The notes under the pieces are model-generated. The model saw nothing but the letters and a program-made list of their open reading frames with translations. It ran no database searches and was not told where the DNA came from. Positions 53,746 through 64,000 of a DNA stretch of 64,000 nucleotides are shown here, piece by piece. Within the stretch, counting starts at the first letter, position 1. Each line of letters begins with the position of its first letter. Origin of the DNA: Leptobrachium leishanense (lineage: Eukaryota > Chordata > Amphibia > Anura > Megophryidae); NCBI GenBank assembly GCA_009667805.1, contig RXON01001523.1, positions 23,902-87,901 on the forward strand. Direction: 5' to 3'. The translations under genes and the position numbers were made by a program.

Positions 53746-54538
53746 GAAGTGGGGCATCCCAGGTGTCTCTCTGGGAAAGTACTGCCCCTATACCAGATTC
53801 TGCTACGTCGACCTCCATTATAAATGGTTTAGAAGGGTTAGGATGTGCTAGAATAGGTGCAGAGGCAAAGGCTGTTTTTAAATCCTCAAAGGCTTTAAGG
53901 GCAGCGGGAGACCAGTTGGTTGTATTGGCCCCTTTCTTGGTCATAGAGGTGATAGGAGCAATTACAGAAGAAAAGTGTGGGATAAACTTTCTGTAATAAT
54001 TGGCGAATCCAATAAATCTCTGGATAGGTTTCAACCCTTTGGGTAGAGGCCAAGATAGGATTGATTCCAGTTTTTTGGGATCCATTAAAAAACCCTTGGA
54101 TGACACGATGTACCCCAGAAACGGAACCTGTGTCACATGGAATATGCATTTTTCTAGCTTACAATATAAACCATTTCGTAACAGAGTGCCGAGAACAGAA
54201 CGCATGTGATCATAATGTGTATGTAGGTCAGGAGAGTGCACCAGAATGTCATCTAGATAGACTATGACACATGAGGAGAGGTAGTCCCGAAGGATGTCAT
54301 TTATAAAATCCTGAAAAATCGCAAGGGCGTTGCACAACCCAAACGGCATGACCAGATATTCGTAGTGGCCGCTATGGGTGTTGAATGCGGTCATCCACTC
54401 GTCTCCCTCTTTTATGCGTACCAGGTTGTATGCACCCCTGAGATCCAATTTAGAAAACAACGTGGAACCTCTAAGACGGTCAAAGAGGTCAGAGATTAGA
54501 GGAATAGGGTAGGCATTCTTGATGGTGATACGATTCAA
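53746..54538 (-). pseudogene. Gypsy2 reverse transcriptase
   Basis: Reading from 54538: IKNAYPIPLISDLFDRLRGS, FSKLDLRGAYNLVRI (first Asp), [19 protein letters not shown], catalytic VIVYLDDILVHSPDL, LEKCIFHVTQVPFLGYIVS, FIGFANYYRKFIPHFS and the RNase H start FIMEVDVAESGIGAVLSQR. All key residues are present. The frame shifts near 53690 into the RNase H ORF. Confidence 0.93.
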
Positions 54539-55435
54539 CCCTCTATAATCTATGCACGGACGTAGGTCACCCTCTTTTTTGGCTACAAAGAAGAACCCTG
54601 CCCCAGCTGGGGAAGAAGATCTTCATATGAAACCCTTCTCCAGCGATTCCTGGATATATTCCTCCATGATACTATGTTCCTTTGGGGACAGTGGATAAAT
54701 TCTCCCTTTAGGGGGAATGGTACCTGGGTATAATTATTGTACAGCGCTGCGGAATATGCTGGCGCTTTATAAATAATAATAATAATAATAATAATAACTT
54801 GATAGCACAGTCATACGGATGGTGCGGGGGTAGCTTATCGGCCTCTTTTTTGTCAAACACTTGTTTAACAGACAGATATTGCTCCGGAACGGTAGAAGAC
54901 AAAGGTTTTGCAGTAGGAGTATTGAGTAACCTGATAGGTAACATAGAGGGAAAACAAGAGGAGGAAAAGGTGGAACCCCATGAGACGACCTTTCCCTTTA
55001 CCCAGGCAATGTGAGGATTATGCTTTTGTAACCATGTGAGACCTAAAACGACTGAACAAGACGGTGATGATATGATTTGAAACACTATGGATTCGTCATG
55101 ATGATCCCCAAGACACATGGAAATAGCTTTCGTCTCTTGGGTTATAACAGGAGAGGCAAGGGGCCTACCATCAATGGCCTGTACCATTAAGGGTTTGGAT
55201 CTAGGGGACAGAGGAACAAGATGACCTGAGGCAAAGGACTCATCCATAAGATTATCAGCAGCCCCTGAATCCAGCAATGCATCATAATTGAATTTGACAG
55301 AACCCCATGTTAGACAGACAGGAAGAAGCAATTGTAGTGAGGTCGGTTTGGGACACAAAGTGAGAACACCTAAGGCCGGTCCCCTCCTAGGACTTAGGCG
55401 CGAGCGTTTTCCGGGCGTGATGGGCACTTGAGGCG
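54539..55435 (-). pseudogene. Gypsy2 protease and linker to RT
   Basis: Protease active site YDALLDSGAADNLMD and the VVLGLTWLQKHNPHIAWVKG block, then DKKEADKLPPHHPYDCAIK before the RT. Split at 54731-54797 by a LINE tail that adds a Leu-rich run and a stop. The region 54539-54730 resumes the RT N-terminus. Confidence 0.88.
54731..54797 (+). mobile_element. L2 3' tail insertion
   Basis: 67 bp: attattgtacagcgctgcgg, aatatgctggcgctttataa and an AAT tail, same end as the L2 at 34446-35595. A minimal, extremely 5'-truncated insertion or template jump. Confidence 0.85.
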
Positions 55436-56330
55436 TTAGTGCCCCCTAAGTCCGCAATATAGGCAAAGACCCTCTCTACGCCTATAGGATTTCTCTTCTT
55501 CTGTCAATTTGGTGTGACCCAATTGCATGGGTTCGGTATCAGAGACCTGTGAAGTGCGAGATGGTGGGCTAACGGAACCTCGTGTAGGAACCCTACCAAC
55601 GCTTTTTCTTGGTCTCTCTCTGTGTTTAGCTCCTTCCCTGATTCTGTTATCAATATCAATCACGTAATCGATCAATCCTCTAACTCCTCAGGCAAATTCT
55701 TAGCTGCTATCTCATCTAGGATAGTATCAGAAAGGCCCTCCTGGAAAAGCAATACAAGGCAATCATTAGTCCAATCAACCTCTGCTACTAGGGTTTTGAA
55801 GTCTATGGCATAATCTGCAACAGACCTGGAACCTTGCTTAATTCTGAGCAGGGGATCTCCCAGCCCCTCTGGAACGACCAGGAGGATCAAAGGTGCGTCT
55901 GAGAGCACGTACAAAGTTGTGGTTGTTATAGACCACGGCATCATCATTTTCCCACAATGGGTTAGCCCATGCTAGGGCTCTATCAGACAAATGATTTATC
56001 ATAAATCCACACGGGCACAATCTGAAACATACATTCTAGGGTTTAGTTCAAAATGAATGCTGACCTGATTCAAAAAGCCGCGACACCCAGTCTGTTCCCC
56101 ACCAAAACGAATTGAAGAAGTCATGGATACATGGGAGGCAGGTAGGCAACCTCAGGTGTGTGGGATTGCAGGACCGGAGCAGAGGTCGCCACTTGTGGTT
56201 CAGGCTGCAAATAGGCAGTACAGACAAGAATAGTTTGTATAGCCTGAGCAAAGACATCCATGCGGTGGTCTAATTCATTGACACGAGAGGCACATGCAGC
56301 GAGCTGCTGACCTACGTCTGCAGGGTCCAT
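55436..56330 (-). pseudogene. Gypsy2 gag
   Basis: Start at 56330 (MDPADVGQQLAACASRVNEL), matching Gypsy1 gag in style. Frameshift near 56121-56020, then INHLSDRALAWANPLWEND, LLRIKQGSRSVADYAIDFKT and the zinc-knuckle start CLYCGLRGH near 55436. At least two frameshifts. Confidence 0.88.
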
Positions 56331-56343
56331 GGCCCTAGCGTAA

Positions 56344-57131
56344 TGTCAGGATCGGGTAACCCCGCTTGCAGACTGTAAGCCAACAGACCCTGACCAACCG
56401 GTCCTTAGAAATGGCCGGGTTATGGTCAGTAATACTGAAAATGACGAACACAAATAAAGTGGTGGAGTGCAAAGAAAAACAACCTGCAAAATAAAGTAAC
56501 GCACAATGTTCTAGCTAGCCGGTCCTTAATAATGGCCGGGTTAAGCAGGGCAAACCAACAAAACACACATAGGCAGGGGTTAAGGAAATAGAGGTCCGTT
56601 ATACTATGCCAGAAATCAGGGCGCCAGAATACAGGGAAGTCGAGACAAGCCGGGATCGTATAAATCAGGAAATCAGTCAGAATAGGAATAACAACAAGGC
56701 ACTAGGAGTAACAGGAACCACGCTAGGGCAACTTGCTAAGAGAAAGGAAGCCCTTTAAATAGAGCCACAGCACTTCCTATTGGTGCTCAGAGGAGATGCC
56801 CTGCTCTGCTATAGGATAACTGGTCATGTGCTGCGATTGGTTGTCCTTCCTGCATGCTGCATCTGATTCGTGGGCAGCACCATTCTCTGTCCTGTAGTAC
56901 GCAGTACATTGGAACAAGGCTTTCTGGATATCAGCTGCTGTGACGGCCGCAACATTTCCCCAGAAATGGGGCGAAGGTGCAACATTTCCCTGGACATGGG
57001 GCGAAGGTGCAACATTTCCCTGGACATGGGGCGAAGGTGCAACATTTCCCTGGACATGGGGCGAAGGTGCAACATTTCCCCGGACATGGGTCGAAGGCGC
57101 AACATTTCCCTGGACATGGGCCACCGTGACA
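56344..57131 (-). repeat. Gypsy2 5' LTR
   Basis: 788 bp, same ends as the 3' LTR, six minisatellite units (56950-57120). Confidence 0.95.
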
Positions 57132-57136
57132 TCTGA

Positions 57137-57787
57137 TAGCCAATGTCTGGAACAGTTTATCACTCCTAGAAAGGACATCATGGAAGCTTTATCATGCGAC
57201 CGTGGCAATTTCATGAGTGACTACACTCGCTCTGAGGACAACTGTCTCTGACCTGGAGAAAGGATGAATCCCATGTATTTGACAATGAGTAGGACATTTT
57301 CTTGAGTGACTCCTTGTGGTCTGCTTGAAATAAGTGCAATAGCAAAAGTTTAGAGTCCCTGAAACAACTCTCCTCGTCTGGCCTGCACAGCAATAGGTCA
57401 TCCACGTATCAGAGCGACGTAGAGCCATACTGCGGGGTCCGTGACTCAAGAGTTTGCTTGACCACGGCACTGAAAACCACTGGTATATCACTAAAACCCT
57501 GAGGTAATCTTGTCTATGTAAATTGACTACCTCTATACGTGAACAGAATCAGTGGTCTTGTCAGGGTGTACCGGAATGCTAAAGAAAGCAAAATATAAAT
57601 CTAAGACTATAAAACACTGAGAATCATGGGGAATTGCAGCATTTAGACCATATATGTCTGGCACAAAAAGGAGCAAAGGGCTGTATCAGGGCATATACTG
57701 CTCTGAGATCCTGGGTGGATCTATACTCTTGTTTACCAGACTTGAAACAGGTGGATTGGAATTTTATAGGGTGACACAGTGGGTATG
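57137..57787 (-). pseudogene. Retroviral-type pol fragment (RT palm region)
   Basis: The minus-strand frames, with several shifts, show the RT palm of a retrovirus-like element: an LPQGF-type box, then a YVDD-type catalytic box upstream of a LSPGQR-like block. It is the other half of the fragment at 50340-50527. Heavily decayed, no LTR recognised; it abuts the DIRS end at 57788. Confidence 0.65.
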
Positions 57788-58562
57788 ATTGTGGATTATT
57801 CCAGCCTTGGTGTTAGAATAATCTTAATTTTAATAAAGACAGGAGGCGAATATTTTGCCTTCTCTTTTCTTTACTATACAACAGCAGCAAAGGAGAGTTT
57901 ACATAGCAACAGCAGTAACCAATAAACAACAAGTGAGTAGTAAGTCCTAGCCACGCCCTCTTTTCTTGGATGTGGAATGATCAGGAGAGCCGTGATGTAG
58001 AAATCCAGAGATCCCAGAAGTAGGAAGAAACCGGAAATTGAAGAGGAGGAAGCCAAGACGAGACCGGAGTCAACAAGATGGTCAGTCGCAGAACCGGGAA
58101 CCCACAGGCGTCCAAAAAGATGAAAGACCAACGGGTCCGCAGAAGCAACTCCAGCTAAGGAGGAAACAGAGGATACGTGAAAGTACCTTGTGATGGAGAT
58201 TTGCCAATCAACAGTTACCAAACTGACTCGCCTAAGCTAAGCATTATCAATAGGTAAGCAATATTATGAGAAGTGGGCCTAGACTAGGCTAACTAGACAT
58301 ACAAAAAACGCAAACCCTACTAAGGGGAAGGAAAAACAGCCATACAAATAATGGACAGCCATACAAATTATTTATTACCATTTTTTTTTTTTTTTTTTTT
58401 TTTAATATACCAATAATCCAGTACAATGCGAAGAAACACGGGTACGGGCGGGCGGGAAAAATATTCGCCTCCTGTCTTTACTAAAATTAAGATTATTCTA
58501 ACACCAAGGCTGGAATAATCCACAATTTTATATCAAGTCAGGAGGCTTTATATTTTACAGTT
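57788..58562 (-). repeat. DIRS 3' inverted repeats (terminal repeat and complementary region)
   Basis: Arms of about 70 bp at 57788-57857 and 58458-58527 are inverted copies (attgtggattattccagcct, tggtgttagaataatcttaa, tttaataaagacaggaggcg), with about one mismatch. The outer arm would be the terminal repeat and the inner arm the internal complementary region used for circle formation. About 600 bp lie between, including a 23-bp T run (58381). Confidence 0.7.
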
Positions 58563-59807
58563 TTAAAAGCTGCACCAGAGCCCCAGATGTATGGGACGAG
58601 GACGAAAATAGAAGGTACGGAAAGTAACCGCCCTGGACCAATCAGCCGCCGCTAGTATATCGGACAGGAAACCCCCAGTGTTCGCAACAGAGGAAGCTGC
58701 CGCGCCCCGTACGGAGTGCGTGCTGAAGTGAGGAGCAACGCCCGCAAGGGAGAGTAGCCAGCGAACCCATCTAGAGAGGGTAGGTGAAGAGACAGGTTTG
58801 TGAGGAGGGACATAGGAGACCAAAAGCTGACCTGCATGAGAGGAGCGCAAGGGACGCAGATGGGAGAGATAAGCAGTAACACAACGAGCAACACACAATA
58901 GAGGATCGGAAGGAAAGTAAGGATAGAAAACCTCAGGTAAAAAGTGTTTTAGTACGCTTGGTAAGTTGGAAGACTACGCCCTCAGGGGAGAAAGCCACTG
59001 CGTGCGCATCAAAGGCCCGAACATCGGAGACGCGTCGAAAGGACACTAGACACAAAAGAACTGTTAGTTTAGCTGAGAGCTGACGGAGAGAAAGCGCATC
59101 GTTATCCGGCCAACTACGCAGGAAATCTAGCATAAGCGCAACATCCCAAAACTGCACATACTTAGGTGCTGGTGGTCGAGCCAGACGAAAGCCTCGGAGG
59201 AGGCAAAACACGGAAGAATCCCGACCCACGGGAACGCCCCCAGGGGCACGTGAGCAGCTGAGATAGCGGAACGGAATAGGTTAATGGTACGGTACGATTT
59301 GCCGGAAGTGGAAAGGTCCGCCAGAAAGTTAAGGATCAGGGGTAAAGGAGCTGTAGCGGGATCAGCCTCATGTCGCACACACCAACTACTCCAAGTTCTC
59401 CATGCGTAACCGTAGCTCCGTCGCGTGCCATGAGCCCAGGATTCCCACAATAAGGTGCGAGCTGCTTCCGATAGGCCTGGCAGCATGCAGGGTCCCCGGA
59501 AATCGTCCATGCCACCAGGGAAAGGTTGCCTTCCAAGACCAACGGGTGTGGTCTGCCGTGGGGATCTGTCAGAATTGAATGGAAGGACGGTAGTCGAAGT
59601 GGATGAAGGCAGGAGAGTTCCAACATCAGCGGGAACCAGGGTTGAGCATGCCACAGGGGCGTTATCAAGAGAAGTTGAATCCTCCGTCTGCGGACCTCCT
59701 GGATCATTCGCATGATCATCGGGAACGGTGGGAAGGCGTAGGCACCTGACGGGGGCCATGGTTGGAGGAAAGCGTCCACTGCTGTCGCCTGTGGGTCTGG
59801 AAGCCAA
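58563..59807 (-). pseudogene. DIRS tyrosine recombinase
   Basis: N-terminal core-binding part SYGYAWRTWSSWCVRHEAD and LNFLADLSTSGKSYRTIN, then (frame change near 59200) CLVSFRRVSDVRAFDAHAVA with the first catalytic Arg, and (another change near 58935) HSVRGAAASSVANTGG with the His-x-x-Arg, and ADWSRAVTFRTFYFR with the tyrosine nucleophile. The R-H-R-Y set is present. It overlaps the end of the RT/RNase H ORF. Two frameshifts make it non-functional as read. Confidence 0.9.
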
Positions 59808-61386
59808 CTGAAGTAGTCTTAATATGGAAGGGACCCCTCATGAAGGACAGATGTTGGAACGTAGGAACGTCCAGTTTCCAGTCGCTGGATTCTCTCCAAT
59901 GCCTTGAAAACCAATCCGCCACATAGTTGGAGGAACCGGGTAGATATTCCGCCGTGAGGGAGATGTTCCGGTCCAGGCAGTAATTGAAGAGGGTAAGGTC
60001 CGATAGTATCTTGGATCGGGAGCCCCCCAGCCGGTTGACGTATTGGACCGCGGAAATGTTGTCTATGCGGAGAAGTAGTGAGCAGTCCCTGAGATCCTGG
60101 GTAAAGCTGCGGACGGCGAAGGAGCCGGCGATGAGTTCCAGGCAGTTGATGTGGAGCTGCCGTTCCTCGGGGATCCATGCCCCGCCTGTAGATGCGGATC
60201 CGCAGGTCGCTCCCCAGCCCGATTGGCTGGCATCCGATTCCAGTACAAAGTCCGGTAGGGAGCCGAAGATGGCGCACCCATTCCAGGCTTCCATGTGGCG
60301 CAGCCACCATAGGAGTTCCACTCGAACTTCTGAGGTGATGGGAACCAGTTAGTCGTAGGAGGGGTGGAGGCGTAGGTACGTGGTCTTCAAGCGCTGCATT
60401 GCGCGATAATGTAGCGGGCCGGGAAAAATGGCTTGAATGGAAGACGAGAGAAGGCCTACGACTCTTGCCAGATCTCGGAGACAGACGGTGTCTGACGACA
60501 AGACTCCTCTTAGGGTCTTCTTGATGGCCCGAAGCTTTTGCGGAGGAAGGCGGAGTTGACAAGTCGTGGAGTCGATGTCGAACCCTAAGAAGGTGATGTT
60601 TTGAGTCGGCCGCAGTTCTGACTTCTCTTTGTTGACGATGAAGCCCAGGTCTTGCAAGAGTGTCACTACCAGGCTGGTGTGACGCGAGGATTGGACGGGA
60701 TCCTGAGCCAAAACCAGTATGTCATCTAGGTATATAATCGTCCTGATGCCTTGGGCCCGTATGGAGGCCATGACCGGTTTGAGGAGCTTTGTGAAACACC
60801 ACGGTGCGGAACTGAGGCCGAATGGCAGACAGGTGAAGTGCCAGAGGTCGCAATGCCAGCGGAACTGCAAATATGGTCGGTGGGCGGTATGGACCTGGAC
60901 CGTGAGGTAAGCGTCCGTGAGATCTAGTCTCGTGGACCAGTCGATGTCTCGAAGGAGATCTCTGAGGAGGTGTATGCCCTCCATTTTGAAGTGGCGATAG
61001 GACACGAAAGCATTGAGGGCCTTTAAGTTTATTACAGGCCTGAGGTCCCCAGACTTTTTGGGGACCAGGAATATATTGCTGGTGAAGCACGTGGGTTCCA
61101 GCGTGGGGAGGATGGCTCCTTTCAACTGCAGGGAGCGAAGTTCCTCGTCTATGAAGGCTGATTCTTGAGAGGAATAACGGGCCCGGGGGGGGGGAACAGA
61201 CTGGACGGGGACCTGGGAGAAATCTATTAAAAAACCGGAGACGGTTCGCAGGACCCATGAATCGGAGGTGAGCTCGCGCCACTTGGGAAGAAAAAAGCGT
61301 GATCGACCCGCGACCGGTATGTGTGGTAGCGGAAGCGCAGGGGTACTTACCCACAGAGTAGCGGCGTCTGGGTCTGCCGAAGCCAC
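59716..61386 (-). pseudogene. DIRS reverse transcriptase and RNase H
   Basis: Single frame with one TAA (about 60346-60348). RT: LRPVINLKALNAFVSYRHFK, RLDLTDAYLTVQVH (first Asp), FTCLPFGLSSAPWCFTKLL, catalytic IRTIIYLDDILVLAQ, NITFLGFDIDS. RNase H: VLESDASQSGWGATCG, INCLELIAGSFAVRS, RIDNISAVQYVNRLGG, YLPGSSNYVADWFSR. All main catalytic residues are visible; the stop lies between RT and RNase H. Confidence 0.93.
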
Positions 61387-61871
61387 GACCGACGGGAACT
61401 CCCCGTGCCAGGATTGGGCTTGGACGATATTGTACGTCCGCGCCTTGGTATGAGGGAAGGCGAGGTCTATACGAGGTGTGGTATCGGCTGGCGACCCGAC
61501 CTCTTGGTGCGCCAGCCCTGGAGGAAAAATGAGTTGTAGGGTGGAAGACTCTCTTCATGTTAGTTTGCACTTTCTGCAAATTGGTGTATACATTAACCTT
61601 GCGGTTGAGTTCTTTTAAGAAGGGATCCCCGAACAGCAACCCCTTCGCTGCAGGACCCAACTCCTTGGTGGACATAGATGTTAGCTTAGCATCAAAATGA
61701 AAAAGCGCCGCTTTGGCATTCCCCAAAGGCAAAGGGCGCGCTGTGCCCATTCACGGACCAGGGCCGGATCAAGCGGGGTGTTGTTATTTAACGCCTCATC
61801 CGCCATGACGAAAATCTGTGAAATGGGGGCCCGAGACATCCAGCAATTTGTCCTGGGCGCCGCAGAGACAC
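61387..61871 (-). pseudogene. DIRS gag-like ORF, C-terminal part
   Basis: Minus-strand continuation after the L2 insertion: AAKGLLFGDPFLKELNRKVN and a basic Arg/Gly/Tyr/Pro-rich tail (RGVPVGRGFGRPRRRYS), typical of nucleic-acid-binding ends of DIRS ORF1 proteins. It overlaps the start of the RT ORF. Confidence 0.75.
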
Positions 61872-62524
61872 TACTTATTATTATTATTATTATTATTCTT
61901 TATTTATAAAGCGCCAGCATATTCCGCAGCGCTGTACAATAAGCACAGTATAGACAGGGTTACAATACATTGAACAACATTTGACAAACAGTACAGGAGG
62001 AGATGAGGCCCTATTCCCGTAGGAACTCACAATCTGGGAGGGTTGGGGTTGGAAACAGGAGGAGAGGACTGTAAGGTGAGAGTGATTGATGGTTGCGTCA
62101 GTGAGTTGGGTGGTCGCTTCCCTAAATAGGAATGTTTTCAGGGAGCGTTTGAAGGAAGAGAAGTTAGGGGAAAGTCTGACAGTACGAGGGAGAGGGTTCC
62201 AGAGAGTGGGGGCTGTGCGTGAGAAGTCCTGCAGTCTATCATGGGAAGAGGTGATGCGGGGAGAAGCTAGGCGCAGGTCACTGTTTGACCTTAGGGAGCG
62301 GGCTGGGGTGTATTTGGTGATTAGTGAGGACAGGTAGTGGGGAGCTGAGTTAGTGAGGGTTTTGTAGGTAAGGATAAGATTTTGAACTTAATTCTGCAGT
62401 GGATGGGGAGCCAGTGAAGGGACTCGCAGAGGGGAGCGGCAGAGACAGAGCGGTGGGTGAGGTAAATTAGCCTGGCAGAGGCGTTCAGGATGGATTCAGG
62501 CGGGACAGAGGGAGGCCAGATAAG
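61872..62524 (-). mobile_element. L2 LINE 3' fragment in DIRS gag
   Basis: Inverted L2: ATT microsatellite, ttataaagcgccagcatatt and ccgcagcgctgtacaataag, then C-terminal RT coding sequence on the minus strand matching 34920-35590. 5' truncated at the tatctggcct block. Confidence 0.9.
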
Positions 62525-63273
62525 AGATTATCCGCCCGTCGAGGATCCCTGCCAGCCTTCCCCATGAAGGTGACAAAGTCCTCATCGAATTCCGGGGTAA
62601 GGGATACTTTATCTGGCAGTGTCGGGCGAGGGCATTCCGCCCGCAGGCGTGCTCTGTCAGCCTTCTCCAAAGGACAACGCCACCAGAAACGCAGGAACTC
62701 TGCGATATGATCTGGGGGAATCCAGGCCGGAGACCTGGGGTGTGTAGTGGTGCGTGGGTCGAAAAATGGAACGCCCCTAGCGTCCAGGATCGGTGCCAGG
62801 GTGTCCGAGGACACCAGAGAGCAAGGAGCTGATGGAGCTGAGTGGGGTATAACAGCCAAGGCATCGGGACGGGGCTCACCCGTAAAGCTAGGAGTAGCCG
62901 GCGGGTCGCCGGCAGTCTCTGCTCCTTCATCTTCCGGGTAATCGGCCCGGTAATCCTCCAAATCACAAGAGGCTTCCTCGTTTTGATGGGGAGACATACG
63001 AAAAGGTTTTTTAGCGGGGCCTTTACCCTTTCCCGCGGTTTCGGACCGGCCCTTCCAGGGCCTTTTACGTGACTGGGCGGCAGCCTCGGATTGATCGGAC
63101 TGAGAGTCCACTGATTGGGCTGGGGACTGGGCTCTGGAGAGCACCGGGGGATCCTGCTGAGGGGGTGGAGGTAAAGCTGCAAGGGCAATGGGCAAGGTCT
63201 CGGAGATTGCTGAAAGGAGCCAGGCCTTGAGCTCCTCCTGATGGAGCAGATTTAGCTGAGGGGGGTCCATCAA
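62525..63273 (-). pseudogene. DIRS gag-like ORF, N-terminal part
   Basis: Starts MMDPPQLNLLHQEELKAWLL at 63273, with a Ser/Gln/Pro-rich N-terminus, a basic RKRPWKGRSETAGKGKGPAK region, an acidic stretch and then GVPFFDPRTTTHPRSPAWIP followed by an aromatic/basic block. Length and composition fit DIRS ORF1. Open for 250 codons until the L2 insertion. No zinc knuckle. Confidence 0.8.
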
Positions 63274-63454
63274 AATTTAATGTAACGGGGCTCACCCGTT
63301 GCGGATCTAATATATAGATATATATATATATATACGGATTTCCGTAAGTATGCAAATTACCCTCGGGGCTCACCCGAGATTTTTGCGGGCAAGTATAAGG
63401 TTGCCGCCAAAATATATTTATTTCTTGAAAATAATTTGATCGGGGCTCACCCGA
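62869..63454. repeat. Four CGGG-GCTCA-CCCG hairpins in DIRS leader and gag start
   Basis: Positions 62869-62883 (ACGGG/CCCGT), 63284-63300 (AACGGG/CCCGTT), 63362-63378 (CTCGGG/CCCGAG) and 63440-63454 (TCGGG/CCCGA). Core and loop are identical, and outer pairs change together. On the coding strand each reads CGGGTGAGCCCCG. Confidence 0.75.
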
Positions 63455-63961
63455 AAAAGCGGAGGGGTCCTGCAGGGAAGCGAACGCGGTATTGGAGATT
63501 TTTAAGCGCGTGTCTCCAAGCTGTCATCCGTACAGGCTGTTTGAGGCATGGAGGGCGCGAAATTACTAACGGCGGCAAAACAGAGTTAAACCCTAAAATG
63601 GCCGCCAGCACGCGCAGGCGCATTAAGAACGCCAATGCGTGAGGGAAAAGGAGCCGCGCATGCGCCGAAGTCAAGGGAGCCGTTGCCTGGCAAATTCGGT
63701 TGGTTTAACAAAGCGCAAATAAAAACCCAACACAGGAAAAAATTTCGCTGACGATGGTCGCCCGGGCATCCAAGGGCAGGGGGCCCTCGGTGCGCCGAGA
63801 GACCGAGTGAACTGCAGAGCGTGCCCTGTAGGCGGGAGAGTGCCCGCACAGCAGGGACAGACCTGTGGAGGAAAAACAGTAAAGCACTAAAATTACGTTC
63901 ATTTAAACAGAAGGAAACTCTATTTTTAAATTTAAAGGCAAACAATGATATAAAAAACAAG
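63274..63961 (-). other. DIRS 5' leader, non-coding
   Basis: About 690 bp upstream of the gag start. Holds three of the four repeated hairpins and a TA microsatellite (63309-63333). No ORF supported. The 5' terminal repeat is not recognised before a LINE tail at the window edge. Confidence 0.6.
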
Positions 63962-64000
63962 AATTTTTATTTATAAAAGGATTTTACCAGGAAGGAACAT
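63962..64000 (-). mobile_element. LINE 3' tail at window edge
   Basis: atttttatttataaaaggat followed by tttaccaggaaggaacat: the tail also seen at 6200 and 36628; continues outside the window. Confidence 0.75.

Larger units (their letters stand above)
50533..57131 (-). mobile_element. Gypsy2 chromodomain LTR retrotransposon, nearly complete
   Basis: LTRs 50533-51351 (3') and 56344-57131 (5'), perfect 5-bp TSD tctga at 50528-50532 and 57132-57136. Interior in order: gag, protease, RT, RNase H, integrase, chromodomain, then a polypurine tract (catcagggggggggtgc). Carries one hAT MITE and one LINE tail. Frameshifts make it defective, but RT and integrase ORFs are long. Confidence 0.95.
57788..63965 (-). 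mobile_element. DIRS-type tyrosine-recombinase retrotransposon (5' end outside or at window edge)
   Basis: Gene order on the minus strand: gag-like ORF (63273-61386), RT and RNase H (61386-59716), tyrosine recombinase (59807-58563), then inverted repeats (57788-57857 against 58458-58527). This is the DIRS1 layout, in which a recombinase replaces an integrase and a circular intermediate is inserted. The 5' inverted terminal repeat was not found before the window edge. It holds an L2 insertion. Confidence 0.9.

Noticed and set aside
57874..58221. 115-codon minus-strand ORF between the DIRS arms
   Set aside because: No recognisable motif; lies in the expected non-coding 3' region.

Overview
The window looks like a gene-poor, transposon-saturated stretch of a vertebrate genome, most likely an amphibian and probably a frog. 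I infer this from the combination of L2-type LINE tails (an 'acagcgctgcggaatatg' type 3' end followed by an AAT microsatellite), DIRS, chromodomain Gypsy, Penelope-like, BED-finger hAT, piggyBac and Tc1 elements. No species call can be made from sequence alone. I found no convincing host exon, tRNA or rRNA; nearly every supported ORF belongs to a mobile element and most are decayed. || Layout. 1-568 is the 3' end of a Tc1 element. 569-8000 holds MITEs, a hAT end fragment, a 39-bp minisatellite (about 30 copies) and a LINE 3' end. 8002-49609 is one large Russian-doll: a BED-finger hAT element (copy 1, + strand, parts 8002-15289 and 46248-49609). Inside it lie a gag-only LTR retrotransposon (11965-14625), a hAT-type MITE (46717-47805) and a Gypsy element (Gypsy1, - strand, 15290-46247). 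Gypsy1 is itself broken by an internally deleted L1-like element (42609-44556), a 2.07-kb LTR-like insertion (39684-41754) and a Penelope-like element (PLE, + strand, 15959-39559). The PLE in turn carries a palindromic hAT MITE (16413-16548), a piggyBac element (17192-23265), a one-ORF LTR retrotransposon (23620-28160), a second copy of the same hAT family (28667-34257, - strand), a 5'-truncated L2 (34446-35595) and a LINE tail (36628-36740). Many of these boundaries are backed by target-site duplications (TSDs) readable in the sequence. || 49610-50532 is a mixed region with a MITE-like inverted repeat and a 24-bp minisatellite ORF. 50340-57787 is a retroviral-type pol fragment (- strand) split by a second chromodomain Gypsy (Gypsy2, 50533-57131), which holds its own hAT MITE. 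57788 to beyond the window end is a DIRS-type tyrosine-recombinase retrotransposon (- strand), with an L2 insertion in its gag. || How the parts relate. The nesting gives a relative chronology: hAT copy 1, then Gypsy1 (LTRs clearly diverged), then PLE, then piggyBac, SAP-like LTR element, hAT copy 2 and L2. The two LTR elements without pol have nearly identical LTRs and open ORFs, so they are young and must have been moved by another element's enzymes. The most unusual structures are a train of about ten hairpins plus a telomere-like tract at one piggyBac end, hammerhead-ribozyme-like motifs in the PLE pseudo-LTRs, and repeated hairpins with covarying stems in the DIRS leader. All comparisons were made by eye.
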